NCBI GenBank assembly: GCA_050084985.1
Contig: JBITNC010000001.1
Coordinates: forward strand, 198,834,001 to 198,898,000
DNA: 64,000 nucleotides
From: Nageia nagi
Lineage: Eukaryota; Pinophyta
Reading direction: 5' to 3'
Position 1 is the stretch's first letter; every line of letters begins with the position of its first letter. A program made the translations under genes and the position numbers. Shown here piece by piece: positions 1 to 11,648 of this stretch. A model generated the notes under the pieces. It did not search any database and was not told where the DNA came from. It saw only the letters and a program-made list of their open reading frames with translations.

Positions 1-1808
1 TTCAATATGATCTTGTTTTAACAAAACATTAGGAATATTCTCAACAATATCAATCAAAAGTGTAAACTTTCACATAAGCTTAGGATTAGTTTTTTGTTTA
101 TGACTAACATTGTTTACTTCAGCTTTTTTATTGTTCTCAAGGATTTGAGCTATCTTTTGATATGTAGGGGTACTATTATTATGCATAGCATATAATTTTT
201 TAATGCATGTTTTTTTTTTAAACATAACATCCATCATATCTCCTAATTTCATATCATGATTAGAGATTACCAACAACTTATATACATGTAACAAAGCATT
301 TGCAAATGTATCTTTTAGATCTTACTTAGGCATAGTGATTATATTAGCAATATGTATCCAAACTTTAACAAAATCATGAATATATTAATTAGGTAATTAT
401 TTAATTTTACATAAATCCTTGAAATAGGATTTTTTAGCAATAATGTATTTGAAATTTTGCAAACATTGATGAATTAAATCTTTATACCTATCAATACTCT
501 TTTTAGAAAGCTAAAACTACCATTTCAATACCTCATCCTCCAAACTATGGGAGAATAATTTAGCAAGCATATATATATCATGCATATATTCTATAGCCTC
601 TTCTTGAAATTTCCTAACATGCATCTTAGGATCTTGCAAACCATTAAATTTAGTAAACATAATACTCTTTTTCCTAGTAATTACTTTAGCAAGAATTCTA
701 TCCATTAATGGCCTCTTCAAGAAAAATAAGAAATCATCATCAGTAGCAGCAATAGCATTTAATTCTAATTATGTTTTTTTGTTTGCATTCCTTGTTTGAC
801 TTCTCTTTTGAGGTAGGTGGTGGGGTTTGAGGTGGATCTTGTGCCTTTCTAAGTTCATTTTCTTTAAGTATAACAAATGGAACTATTCAATTTACTTTTT
901 CATGTTCAAGTTTATCAAGCATTTGAACTAAGATATCCATTTATTTTTGGTAAGATTCCAAATGTGAGATAGCAATTTCTTGAAATTCATGAAGGATTTC
1001 AATTTTAATATTATGTTCTTCTAATGTATAATTAGGTTGTATCTAATAAGCATCCTTAATAAACTTATCAAATTATGCTTACAACACATCATCAAGATTA
1101 TCATCTTCTATAATATTCTTACTTGTAATAAACTTACATCCTTTGAAGTGATCAAGTTTCAAGATGAGGTACTCATAATTTTCATCCACATCATCCATCC
1201 TGCTATCCTTAATGACTACATTGCATGGGGGTAGATGTATTTTTTTCAAGATGCATCTCTATCTTAGCCCCATCCACATCATCAATGATGTGTTCATAGG
1301 AAGATATACTGTTAGTAACATTTGTATTAATGGCATGAGCCCTCTAATACATTGATCCTACATTTTCATATGAAAACAAGCTATTTGATGATTTTAATGC
1401 TATATATTTTTCCTCCAAGAGCTCATAATTGGTTATAATATCAATAACATTTTTAGCATTATAAGTAAGAAAATGTTCTAACTTTTGTTTATCAGATAGC
1501 ACTTCTTATGTAGATCTAACATGAATAGGAATTCTATCTAACTCAGGAATTTCACCATTACTTTCATCAAAATGATTATTCAAGCTTGCACTTTCAAATT
1601 TAGATGGATCAATATTAATACCAAATCTATTATGAGTTTCACCAATAATATCCATTTTCTTGCTAGAGCTTATGGACTCAGTATCACTAGGAGCATCAAG
1701 GTGAGGTTCTTATAGAGGTAGATCAGGATTGTGCCTAATACTTCTCTATACATCATTGAAATGAACCCTCCCTTTGGACACTTTAGGGTTTTCTACATTT
1801 AAAACCAT
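1..1808 (-). pseudogene. gag: Element A gag polyprotein (Tat-like Ty3/gypsy), degenerate, runs off left edge
   Basis: One minus-strand frame can be followed from an ATG at 1806-1808 (MVLNVENPKVSKGRV) to the window edge with only a handful of stops. The N-terminal third is acidic and not a known domain. The retrotransposon gag fold begins near 720, with the hallmark F.G..DP..HV..F (seen as FNGLQDPKMHVRKF) and continues through a helical region (LAKLFSHSLEDEVLKW). A proline-rich linker (PPQTPPPTSKEK) precedes it near 800. Gag would form the virus-like particle of the element. It lies just downstream of the PBS and 5' LTR at 1953-2706, as expected for the first ORF of a minus-strand element. Stops and small indels make it non-functional. 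No zinc knuckle is reached before the edge. Confidence 0.8.
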
Positions 1809-1952
1809 ATTTTCAATATAGGTAGAACAAACCCTAGTTTTATTATTTTCTCTAACTATTATCAGGAGAGCTTAAGGTAAAGGAATAAATAATAGCATAA
1901 ACAAATTCATGATGTTTCAAAAGGATGCCCTAGGTCAAGAATTATGTGTGTA

Positions 1953-1970
1953 AGAATGTCAGGTTCACCA
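1953..1970 (-). other. Primer binding site of element A
   Basis: Directly inside the 5' LTR the minus strand reads TGGTGAACCTGACATT. It starts with TGG, as a site pairing with a tRNA CCA 3' end must. The same motif follows the LTR of element B (7047-7065) and, with one change, of element C (20581). It is not the usual plant initiator-Met site (TGGTATCAGAGC). The tRNA is not determined here. Confidence 0.7.
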
Positions 1971-1973
1971 AAA

Positions 1974-2706
1974 TGTAGAACCTAAAAATATGTAAATACT
2001 AAATGAATACATAAATAAATAAATTGGTCTACAAATATAATGAATAAAAAATTTATACCAGATTATAAGCAATATACATGAAACATATAAACCTGATACA
2101 GAGAGAGGTCGATAACTAGTTTGTGTACAATCCTTAAAACTAGAACAATAATGAATCTTTGGAGGATTACGATCAGACTTAAGATGATCTCTCAACAAAT
2201 GTTCGCTATAATAGATGCAAGAATCATTCCTTGAAATTTGAACCTCCCAATCATAAAGGCACATGTCACTAAATGTGTAGAAGAGGTACATCACTAATAG
2301 CATAAGAGTGGTAATTTTATGTTGTGCATAAGAGAGAGATAATAGAGCTCATAGAGTTAACAAGTTCTCAAAGATAGGTGGCATAAAGAGATACTGTTGG
2401 TACAATATTTGGGACAACCACCTATCAAAAAGATCTAATAAGGATATCAACCTTCACCTCTTGTATTTATAACCTATAAGGAAATAAATGGGGTGAGGCC
2501 AACATATAGCAATAACAATAATCATTTCAATATTCAAGATAACTTTAAAATATAAACCATGGTATATGATATTTAAATTGGCCTTATCACATGGTATTAC
2601 AATATAATAGCATTTTATATTTATTTATACATTATTACCTTTTAATCATTTAATACATTAAATATGATTTATTAAATAAATAATAAATCATTTTTAAGCA
2701 TATACA
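1974..2706 (-). repeat. 5' LTR of element A
   Basis: On the minus strand it begins TGTATATGCTTAAAAATGA at 2706 and ends TTCTACA at 1974, immediately before the PBS. The start matches the LTR start of B (TGTAGACACCTAAAAATGA), and both ends follow TG...CA rules. Length is 733 bp. The partner 3' LTR would lie left of the window. Its outer edge interrupts the second RNase H of element B, so A inserted into B. The short minus-strand ORF inside it (1965-2303) is not coding. Confidence 0.75.
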
Positions 2707-5490
2707 TAATCAAAGCAAAGTTTATATGTTATTGGGATTACCTCATTGGAATGTGATATTATAGCAATACCTGCACCTGTCCTATAAGAACATTTTGATC
2801 CATCAAAATACAACATCCAAGATGTAGGTTTTTCCTCCATGTAGCAAATAAACTCATCTAGGATAGCCATCTCTTCACCATCACATTGTTGATAGTGGTC
2901 AAATAGTGTTGCACTCTATTGACAATGTGAATCCTCATCATATTCATCCAAAAATTCTTCATACACCATTGTACCATTATTTTAGAGAAATTTTGCTATC
3001 AATTCTACAATTGCTTATCCTTTCATAGATTTTTGCTTCACCACATTGACATCAAACTCTTGCAGCAATATCAACCACTTAGCTACCCTTCTTGACAAAT
3101 GCTACTTTACTATAAGAGATCTCAATGTATTAACTAGGCTAACAACATATTTAGTGCAATATAAAGGATAATGCTTTAGTTTTCCTATAGAAAAAATAAT
3201 ACCAAAGCAAATATTTTCCATAAGGGTATATCTTGTTTCGTAATCTATGAGAGTTTTGCTAAGATAATATATAGCTCTTTCTTTATTTTTATCATCTTTA
3301 TAACACAACATTTCCCCCAAGGCATATAATATGGTTGATATATAAATATATGCTTCTTTTTCAAAATTCATAGGCACTAGATAGGAGGATTTAAAAAATA
3401 CTATTTCATATCTTTGAATGCCTTTTGAAACTTATCATTTCATACAAACTTGACATCCTTTTTCAACAAATGAGTAAGCAGCCTACACTTATCCCTAAGT
3501 TGGGAAATGAATCTTCTTATCAAATTTATCTTCCCTTGAATACTTCTTAACTGTTTAAGGTTCTTTAGAGTTGGTATACTAACTATTGCTTTTACCTTCT
3601 TAGGATCTACCTCAAAACCCCTTTTCAAGACCATGAAACCAAGTAATTTTCCAAAAGAAATACCAACAACATATTTTTGAGGTTTTAGTCTAAGCTTATA
3701 CTTTTGAGAATGTGAAATACCTCTTCAAGGAGCTCTAAATTATCTTAACATTTCTTTGATTTGACCAAAATATCATCAACATACACCTCCACTTATTTAT
3801 GAATATACTCATGGAACATAGTCACCATAGCTCTTTGATAAGTAGCACCTACATTTTTCAATCCAAAGGGCATAACCTTTTAAAAAACAATTCCCAAATG
3901 TGTAGTAAAAGTAATCTTATTTCATATCAATATTTGGTAATGGAAAATCATATTTTGGAAAAGCATTATTGATATCACAAAAATTATTACAAACTCTTAT
4001 CTCTCTAGTAGATTTAGTAATAGGAACAATATTAGCCATCCATTCTGAATAATCTATTGGTTTAATGAACCAAGCATTCAAATATTTTTTAATTTCTTTC
4101 TTAACTAACAATGCCTTAGAAGGATGCATCTTTCTTGGTTTTTATTTAGTAGGCTTGGCTCCTTTCTTAAGCTATAAATTATGCATAACAAAATAAGGAT
4201 CTAAACTAGGAATATCAATATAATACCATGAAAAATTCTTATGATTTTCAATAAACTTATTTTTGTAATTTTTTTACTAAGGTGGTGGAAGGGCAGCTCC
4301 AACTTTTACCAACCTCTCTTCATCACTTGTTCCAATGTTGACATATATGAATTCTTCATTAAAGAATGTTAATTCATCATTTTTTTACAATAATGAAGGT
4401 GACTCTTCCAACCCCTGAATATCACATGTATCATCATCTTGTTGCTGAACCTAAAATACTTCATTAAAGTTTAACTCTTGTCCAAAATACCCATACTCAC
4501 TAAGAATGTAGCTTGTTTTTCATTTCTTATTTGATTTAGGAAACTTTGAATGTGCCCCCATGTATTCTAAGATATCATCATTAGTATTAAAATAATCAAA
4601 CTCAAGTGGTATAAGCATAATCAATCTATAAATATTCATCAATATCATCAAAAACCTCAATTACATTATATTCTTTAACAAACTTGATAGGTCCCATAGT
4701 GTGTTTTGTATTTTGATAACTACCCAATCCATTCTTAAGTTTTTGAGCTACTATAGAAATAGGAAAAGATCCTCCATTGAGGCAACTAGGTTGGGAGATA
4801 GTGTTTTTATAAAGCAAGAACCATCATCTTCTTCATTATTTTCATATTGTTGATAGCATGCAGATAATAGTACATGTTATTGATGACCCTTAATAGTAAG
4901 TATTTTTTATTGCTTGAAATCTTTTATGAACATTAATGGATCAAATTTTTCAATTTTGTATGTTTCTATTCTTGTCTTTACAATCTAAAGCTATTTTTCT
5001 ATTTTTACCACTACTAAGTCTACTTCCAAAGTTACAATTTCATATCTAGGACAAGTTATATTGAATTATTCAATTTTTCTATATTATATAAGGTGAATGA
5101 TTTTGCATCACCTATTACTATATGTACCTCACCTTGATATTCAAATTTTAATCTACCATGTACTATTGATGGTACTACATCCATATCAAAAAGCTAGGGT
5201 CTTCCTAATAATAGGTTATATGATAATTTTGAATAAATAACCTAAAACTAAGTTTCAACCATTTTGACCTCTATTGTGACCAAAATTGTAGCTATTCTAA
5301 GTGGATTTTTTGATGAATTATCATATGATCTAATTAAAAATATGGCTTCTTCTAAAATAGGTATCTCTACACCTTTCTCTTAAAGTTGTTTCAAAAATTT
5401 ATGAGAACACACATTAATAGTTGATCCATTATCCACCAATGTTCTTTTTATTTCTCATCCTTCTATCATAAGTGTGATGTACATGGCCAA
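2707..5490 (-). pseudogene. pol: Element B pol: protease, RT, RNase H and second RNase H (Tat lineage)
   Basis: Read on the minus strand in order. The protease lies near 5140-5490 with the active-site motif VDNGSTINVCS. A linker follows. RT runs about 4200-3420 (HPSKALLVKKEIKKYL, SEWMANIVPI, DINNAFPKYDFPLPNID) with catalytic YVDD intact at 3773-3784. The RT connection domain reads RGFEVDPKKVKAI, and an RNase H region lies about 3420-3080. A second RNase H start (MLYFDGSKC, GAGIAI) lies at 2950-2707. A tandem second RNase H after the first marks the Tat clade in plants. Pol would replicate the element RNA, and its integrase would follow, but LTR A interrupts the second RNase H near 2706. Many stops and frameshifts break the frame. 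Confidence 0.85.
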
Positions 5491-5559
5491 ACATTCAACA
5501 AGAATTTATTTACTAAGTTTTCTAGACCTATAAAATGAAATTTCGTCACATTCCTTAAT

Positions 5560-6960
5560 AAACTTAAGTTTTTTAGAAAACATATTAGCAGTCATATTGG
5601 TGGTAATGATTTCTTTCTTGAATCATAGATACAATATCTCTCGATGCTTTTTAGATGTAAATATGATATCAAACAAGATAATATTAGCAAGAGTATTTTT
5701 CAATTGCTCAATCATGCTATAAGATTTAAGATAAGATAGGACACTTACTTGTTTAGTAATAATTGGATTTGGATTTTTCCTTGGGTGCCCCCTTCTTAAT
5801 ACAATACAAACATTTCTATCCATTGAAACTATGTTTATTGCAAGTTTTGTATTTGAAGCATTTTGATTAAATTCATATTTCCTTTATGCAATAAGGTCCA
5901 AAATTGCATATTCTAATACTTTACAAAAATTTGTAGAATGACCTCTTCTTCGATGATAAGTACAATAAGCATCAGAATTTTCCATTTAAACATTATCATA
6001 TTTTGCTTTTCTATCTAATAGTTGCAATAAACCATTCTAAATCAAATATCTCAAAATAAACTTTGGTTGAATTGGAAATGTATACTTTTAATCTCTTATT
6101 GTGGTTGATATTATTAATGTAGGGGTAGGTGTAGGTACATTAGCCATATTTACTCTTTTTTTCTCCTTCATGGTGTATGTATTATGATTCTCCTTATTGT
6201 AAGAAATATATGTATACTTGAGATCTCCTAACTCAAGTAAAAAATTTTCTTTTTGTAATAATTCTTTTACCAATACCCCAAATCCAATACCTTTCTCAGT
6301 TGGAGCATGTAAATTAATAATTAGAAAAATAGAATCTTTGATATAATACAAATTTCATGCTCATCCAACTTGCTATGAATAGATTGCCATAACTTTTTAA
6401 ATCTTTGAATATTCTTTTCTAGGGTTTCATTTCTTCCTTAGCGTAGGGCACACAATACTATAATAGTTCCTTGCTCTTTGATATTATGCTTGTATTTATT
6501 CAAAAATACTTGTACCAATGAATTGAATGAATCTATGGATCCCTCCAGCAAATTGTAGAACCATTGGATGGCATCATCTTTCAAACTCCTTGGAAAAAAA
6601 TTTCCATCAATTTCACTTTTGATCCTAGTTTTAGCAAGCACTCTTAAAATCTAATAAGATGTTTCTTTGAGTCTTGATTGCCACTAAACATCTCAAACTT
6701 GATGGCCTTATGATTGGGTGGTAGGGTATAATTATGGATATCATATGATAAGGGTATGGTGAAAACACCATCATAATCTTCCTCTTTTTACTAGGACCTC
6801 TTATTATTATCAAGGTTGGTTATCCTTACAACTCTATTTGGATCTATAGTTGATTGTGAATTACTCCCTAAACTCTACATCACAACCACTTACTTGGCCA
6901 ATTCTTATACCATCTTAGCCAACTATGTTATAATTTATTCTATTTTCCATAATACTAACA
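5560..6960 (-). pseudogene. gag: Element B gag (Tat-like Ty3/gypsy)
   Basis: The clear retrotransposon gag core lies at 6438-6720 (FPRSLKDDAIQWFYNLLEGS, FLNKYKHNIKEQG), preceded by FEMFSGNQDSKKHLIRF in another frame, so at least one frameshift separates them. A zinc-knuckle-like motif typical of Tat gag, CTYHRRRGHSTNFC, lies at about 5930-5972 and would bind the element RNA. The order gag, knuckle, protease continues into the B pol region. The N-terminus is near the PBS at 7047. Frame changes and stops make it a pseudogene. Confidence 0.85.
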
Positions 6961-7046
6961 ACATAAAAATAGTTTTTGCATGCCAGTAAAAATGTTAATT
7001 ATTCACAAAAATATCATGAGATCTCATTGGTAGGGAAAGATAAATC

Positions 7047-7065
7047 GAAACAGTTGGGTTCACCA
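7047..7065 (-). other. Primer binding site of element B
   Basis: The minus strand reads TGGTGAACCCAACTGTTTC, immediately internal to the LTR, and matches the element A site over TGGTGAACC. The tRNA is not identified. Confidence 0.7.
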
Positions 7066-7068
7066 AAA

Positions 7069-7696
7069 TATAGACTAAAAATAATGCATAAATAATAAAT
7101 CAAAGCACTATTTTTTTATAATGTAATATTGAAGTATATATTAGAAATATAACATCTTTATGAACATGATAAATAATATGTCTTCATCATATTCACATTT
7201 ATATGAAATAACATGAATCATACATCAATCGCAACAACATACCATGAGAAACGAATGTAGTTAAAAACCTTAGAGAAACACACTATTAATAGCCCAAAAT
7301 ATGCAAATCCATAAGTAAAAATTAAAATGACCAAAGTAAGATGAAGAGTGTAGCAGATCTAAGAATGGGTGATAATACAAAACACCTTTGTTGGTCAGAT
7401 AAAATGATATTGCATGTTCTAATATTTCTCTCTAGCCATCCATGTATATATTTTATTTTTGTTGCCTTTGATATTCTTTTATAGCAAAATTTTGATCCTC
7501 TTTCATTAGTGCAATCATTACATATTACATTGTTTGTGGTGCCTTTCTTGATATTTGATACCTTTTATATTATACAATGGTCCATTACATTGATTACATT
7601 ACCTCGGGTATATTTTGACCTTTTTTACAATAAATATTCCTTGATGCTATATAATGAATTATTTAATATAAGAAAATTCATTTTTAGGTGTCTACA
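7069..7696 (-). repeat. 5' LTR of element B
   Basis: On the minus strand it starts TGTAGACACCTAAAAATGAA at 7696 and ends GTCTATA (originally TCTACA) at 7069. Length is 628 bp. The outer edge abuts a plus-strand 3'UTR fragment of a related family that begins abruptly at 7697, so B inserted into that fragment. The other LTR lies beyond the left edge. Confidence 0.75.
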
Positions 7697-8730
7697 CTTG
7701 GGGCACCAAGCTGGTCACTCATATCATTAGCATCCTTTATAAGGAATGGGCACTTTTATTAGCAAATCCATGGAAGCATGGTGGCTTGGGAAACTAAGTT
7801 GATCATTCTTATCCTTTGATGCCTTTGTAAGAAAGGATCATTATTATAATTTAGTGCCTTTATAAGAAAGGGTAATTCTTATCATTTGGTACCTTTGTAA
7901 GGAAAGGCCATTCATATGAAAATCTATAGCAACATGGTGGCTTGGAAAACCAAGCTGATCAATCTAAATTTGTTATCATCTTCATCTTGTTGGGTAAGTC
8001 ACTAAGGATAGGCTTTCCTTCTTATCATATTATCCATATCGTGATGTTTAATATTTATATTTGAGATATATTACCCAAAAATATTTCTTATCTAAGCTCT
8101 TTCTAGGTACCTTTTTCTTTGTCTTGGATTGCTCATATGATGAGAGGTCCATCATGTTGTAACCAATTCAAAGAGGGGGAATAACATAAGCAAAAAAGTA
8201 GGGCATCTAAAGCTATTGCCATGTCTCAAATTTTTAAGAAGTATCTTCTTACTTTTCTTGTTATACTTTGAATTCACAATTTGATTTTCTTTTGTCTCAA
8301 GAGCATCAAAACATATTCAAAGTAGGGCATCTATTAACACCTAAAAAGGAATTTTTATTTAATTAGAATACCTTTTTATATATTCAAAATAATTTATTTA
8401 ATTTATTAAATAAATTCTCTTTTCAATGTGCACTCTCATCTACCTTTATGTTTTCTAGTAACAGGTTAGCTCAACATCATAATAAGCCTTATCACTAGAC
8501 CTATTACCTATAAAGGTGAAGGGGTTGTGCATGATCAAAGATTTGACATAATATCAAATCCTTGATAGGTGGAAATATACTTGTTTCAATCTTGACTAGT
8601 TTTTCTAAATGTCACCTATCATCTATGGATTTTGTTATACATTGAGTTCTATATTCCAAAGATCTTTTATCCCTTCATGATTGAGATTTGGCACATAAAA
8701 TATGGGAAAACAACATCAAGTGAAAGGGTA
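7697..8730 (+). mobile_element. Tat-like 3'UTR plus partial LTR, plus strand (left arm of inverted repeat)
   Basis: 7697-8331 matches the region before the 3' LTR of element C (47290-47998). It holds repeated blocks around CCATGGAAGCATGGTGG and hairpins CTTGG-GGCA-CCAAG and GCTTGG-AAAA-CCAAGC (7697-7710, 7940-7955). The LTR starts at 8332 (TATTAACACCTAAAAAGG, from TGTTAACACC) and runs about 400 bp before it joins an inverted copy near 8730. No coding sequence is seen. The internal part of this element is missing, replaced on the left by element B. Confidence 0.75.
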
Positions 8731-9177
8731 AGGAACCCAATTACCATTCCATAATGCCTCACCCTTTTGTTCAATTTCATTTTCCCACCTTCAATTTTCT
8801 AAATCTTGATCATGAAGGAATAAAAGATCATAGGAATATAGATCTTAAAGTATAAAAAAATCTAAAGATGATAGGTGGCATTTAGAAACATTAATGAAGA
8901 TTGAAAAAAGTAAAATTCCACCTATAAAGGATTTGGGATTATATAATGTTATGTCACATCTTTGATAATGCACAACCTCTCCACCTATATAGGTAATAGG
9001 TATAGTGCTAATGCTCTTCCTTAGGCTTATTGTGATGCTAAGCTGACCTATTACCATAAAATATAAAGGTAAATGAGTGCACATGGAAAAGAGCATTTAT
9101 TTAATAAATTAAAAAAACCATTTAGAATATCTAAAAAAGTATTTCAATTAAATAAAATTCCTTTTTAGGTGTTAACA
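8731..9177 (-). repeat. Truncated 3' LTR of element F (right arm of inverted repeat)
   Basis: On the minus strand it starts TGTTAACACCTAAAAAGGAA at 9177 and is alignable with the first ~450 bp of the C LTRs. It stops at ~8731 where the inverted plus-strand LTR begins. Shared internal words include CACCTATCATCT and GTGCACTC. The small minus-strand ORF at 8845-9096 lies inside the LTR and is not coding. Confidence 0.75.
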
Positions 9178-9483
9178 AATGCCCCACTTTGAATATGTTT
9201 TGATGCTTTTGAAACAAGAGAAAATCAAAACATGAATTTAAAGTATCAAAAGAAAAGTAAGAAGATACTCCTTAAAAAATTATGATATGGGGAAAACTTA
9301 GGATGCCCCAATTTTTTGTTCATGTTATGATCCCTCTTTGACTTGGTTGCAACATGATGGACCTCTCATCATAATAGGAATCCAAGGCAAAGAAGAAGGT
9401 ACCTAAAAAGATCTTAAATAAGAAATATTTTGCTTAGTATATCTAAAATATAAACATTAAACATCATGATATGGAAATTATGA
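9178..9483 (-). mobile_element. Element F 3'UTR, distal part
   Basis: This is the reverse complement of the sequence just before the LTR in 8040-8331 and 47690-47998 (for example GGACCTCTCATCAT and GCATCATGTTG-like words). It is non-coding. It is cut at 9483 by element D and resumes at 15744; the target duplication TATGA/TATTA marks the break. Confidence 0.7.
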
Positions 9484-10765
9484 AGTAATGTCCCTTTTGC
9501 AAATATTCTATTTATGTACCTATTTGTGAGGATAGAATTAGCCATATATCTTGGAGAGTTGAATTGATTTTGTTTTGGATAGGGAATCTCATGGGAAACA
9601 TTTTTATAGGTTATATGTAATGGTTTCATCAAGAAATTAAGTATTTATGGTATCTAAAAGTTTGTTAATTGGACCAATCTTCCATATCATGGCTACCCAT
9701 AGAATTCTAGAAACATCTCCATATTGACCCCTTGAGATGTGACGTCCCACTCCTTGGGATAGGATTTAATTATTGATTATATTTAGGTGTGAACTTGGTA
9801 ATTAATAATAGATTTAGTACGATTTATGGGGCCCACTTGTATGAGTTGTAATACATGATTCCAGAGTAATTAATAATTGTGAAATGCAATATTAGTCTCC
9901 AATAATAAGGTATTGCATATCTAGCTATTGGATCTTGTAATTATTGGCATCCCTAGGCTAACATTGGACATGGGGGTTAGAGTGGTGATTTCTAAGAGAT
10001 ATTTGGATCAAATAAATGTATAAATAAATATTGGAACCTTATTACTAGATATGCATTGATTATTATTACTTCTACACATTCCAGAGAATAACAAGTCTTA
10101 GTAGTGCTAAGCAACCTTTCCTAGCCATAGCATCTAGAGGACATTCAAGCTAAGGGATTCTATCTTTCTATAGAAATGGTGTAGCAACTTTGACCATATA
10201 GTGGTATTCCAAGGTATTACATCTACCTTTTATGGTTATAGAGAGTTTAAGGAGGGCTCTTTTGGTGGAGAGGATTCTTATTTTAGAGGAGGTGTACTAT
10301 CCCATGGTCTTAGGATTATTTTAATAGTGAGGAAATATATTTTTATACCCTAGTTTGCTCCTTGAAGGCCTATGTTATGCCTTATAAGGCTTGGTATTAT
10401 ATTCATCATCATTACATATATTGTCAAGGGCATTATGATCTCATTTGTATATCATATTATACATACTATGCATGCCTTGGATTATTATTATGTATATGGT
10501 TATATGTACCAAACATTAGCTTAAAGAAGTGGTATTCATGTTGTATGATCCTTCTATCTAGGTTTGAATGTATGGATGTTTAATAATAAAACTCTAGCTT
10601 ATATGTTATCATAATTGCATGATTATAATTCACATTAGATGCCCTAACCCTAACATTACATATTTGAGGGTTTGAATGCTTGTTATGGATGCCCTAAGCC
10701 TAACATCAGGGTTTGATGGCCTAAATTTGTTATTTTGAGCTTAAGTTACATTTTGGATCATTATA
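9484..10765 (+). repeat. 5' LTR of element D
   Basis: It starts AGTAATGTCCCTTTTG (ancestral TGTAATGTCCC) and ends GGATCATTATA (ancestral TCATCACA). It aligns along its length with 14482-15743. The words CACTCCTTGGGATAGGA and GGTGGAGAGGATTCTTATT occur in both. The plus-strand ORF at 10362-10583 has a counterpart at 15289-15561 in the other LTR and is LTR sequence, not a gene. Confidence 0.85.
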
Positions 10766-10767
10766 AG

Positions 10768-10779
10768 TGGTATTAGAGC
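10768..10779 (+). other. Primer binding site of element D
   Basis: TGGTATTAGAGC differs by one base from the plant initiator-Met site TGGTATCAGAGC and lies two bases after the LTR. This sets D apart from A, B and C, which use a different primer site. Confidence 0.8.
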
Positions 10780-11154
10780 TTTTATTTATCTTACTTATGA
10801 GGCTAAGATCTAGCTAAAAGTAAATTAAACCAATAGATTGGGAGGTCTTGCACTTAAAGGCCAATTTTGAGGTCAAAATGATAGTTTTCTTAAAAAGTCT
10901 AAATTCCTAGACTAGGTATTCTAGGGTTTGGAAAATATATTTTTAGATATGAAGGCCATTTCTAGTATAAAAGGTCTTGATCTATTATTCTAGCTACTTT
11001 GAAGATTTTAGATTTTATGCTAGGGTTATTTTGAAGCTTTAGCCAGATCTACATTTTGCATAAAGAAATCATAATTGGCACCAATGGAAAGAGAAATTTC
11101 CACCAATTACTCCAAGAATTTGAATACAACAAGATCCCTCTAGAAGAAAGGAAG

Positions 11155-11260
11155 AAGCTCTTATGGTTCCTAGGAAAATGACATGAGGAGAAGATATGCA
11201 AGAAGAGAAGCTCTTATGGTTCCTAAGAATATGACATGAGGAGAATATATGTGAGAAGAG
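11155..11260 (+). repeat. 53-bp tandem duplication in element D leader
   Basis: Two adjacent units (11155-11207, 11208-11260) both begin AAGCTCTTATGGTTCCTA and end AGAAGAG, with a few differences between them. 10780-11470 otherwise shows no recognisable coding domain. Confidence 0.7.
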
Positions 11261-11469
11261 AAGCTAGATGTGGGAGCTCATATTTGTTCCTCCACACAAG
11301 ACTCTACAAAAAATGTAAATCTTGCCCTAGATCTATCAGGGAACCACTAAAGAGTTCCAAAGAGACATCATATTTCAGTTATACTAGGATCTTCTAGATT
11401 ATAGAGTGGTGGTGTGGTAGAAATCCAACATCAGAGGGGTAGAGTCAATAAAAATCCCAACATTTGTAT

Positions 11470-11647
11470 ATGGACCACTAGGAGGAGTCTTACCATCACA
11501 AGTTGGGCATAGAGGAAGTCTGGCATCCCACATTGAACATAAAAAATGTTAGGCAACAAACATTGAACTAGGAAGAGGTTTACCACTCCACATTGATCAC
11601 CAAGAAGCTTGGGCATCCAAAATTGTACAAGAAGAAGAATTATCAAA
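11470..11647 (+). repeat. 30-bp repeat array 1 of element D (~6 units)
   Basis: Units begin near 11470, 11500, 11530, 11560, 11590 and 11618 with the word ACATTGA or AGTTGGG and a GA-rich middle. In the frame of the downstream ORF each unit encodes ten residues (for example HIDHQEAWAS, NIELGRGLPL). The array is related to array 2 at 13514-14143. The opposite-strand ORF 11431-11682 is a shadow. Confidence 0.75.
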
Positions 11648-11648
11648 A

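Noticed and set aside
10362-10583. 73-codon ORF, with a similar ORF at 15289-15561
   Set aside because: Both are the same part of the two D LTRs, so the similarity is explained by the LTR pair.
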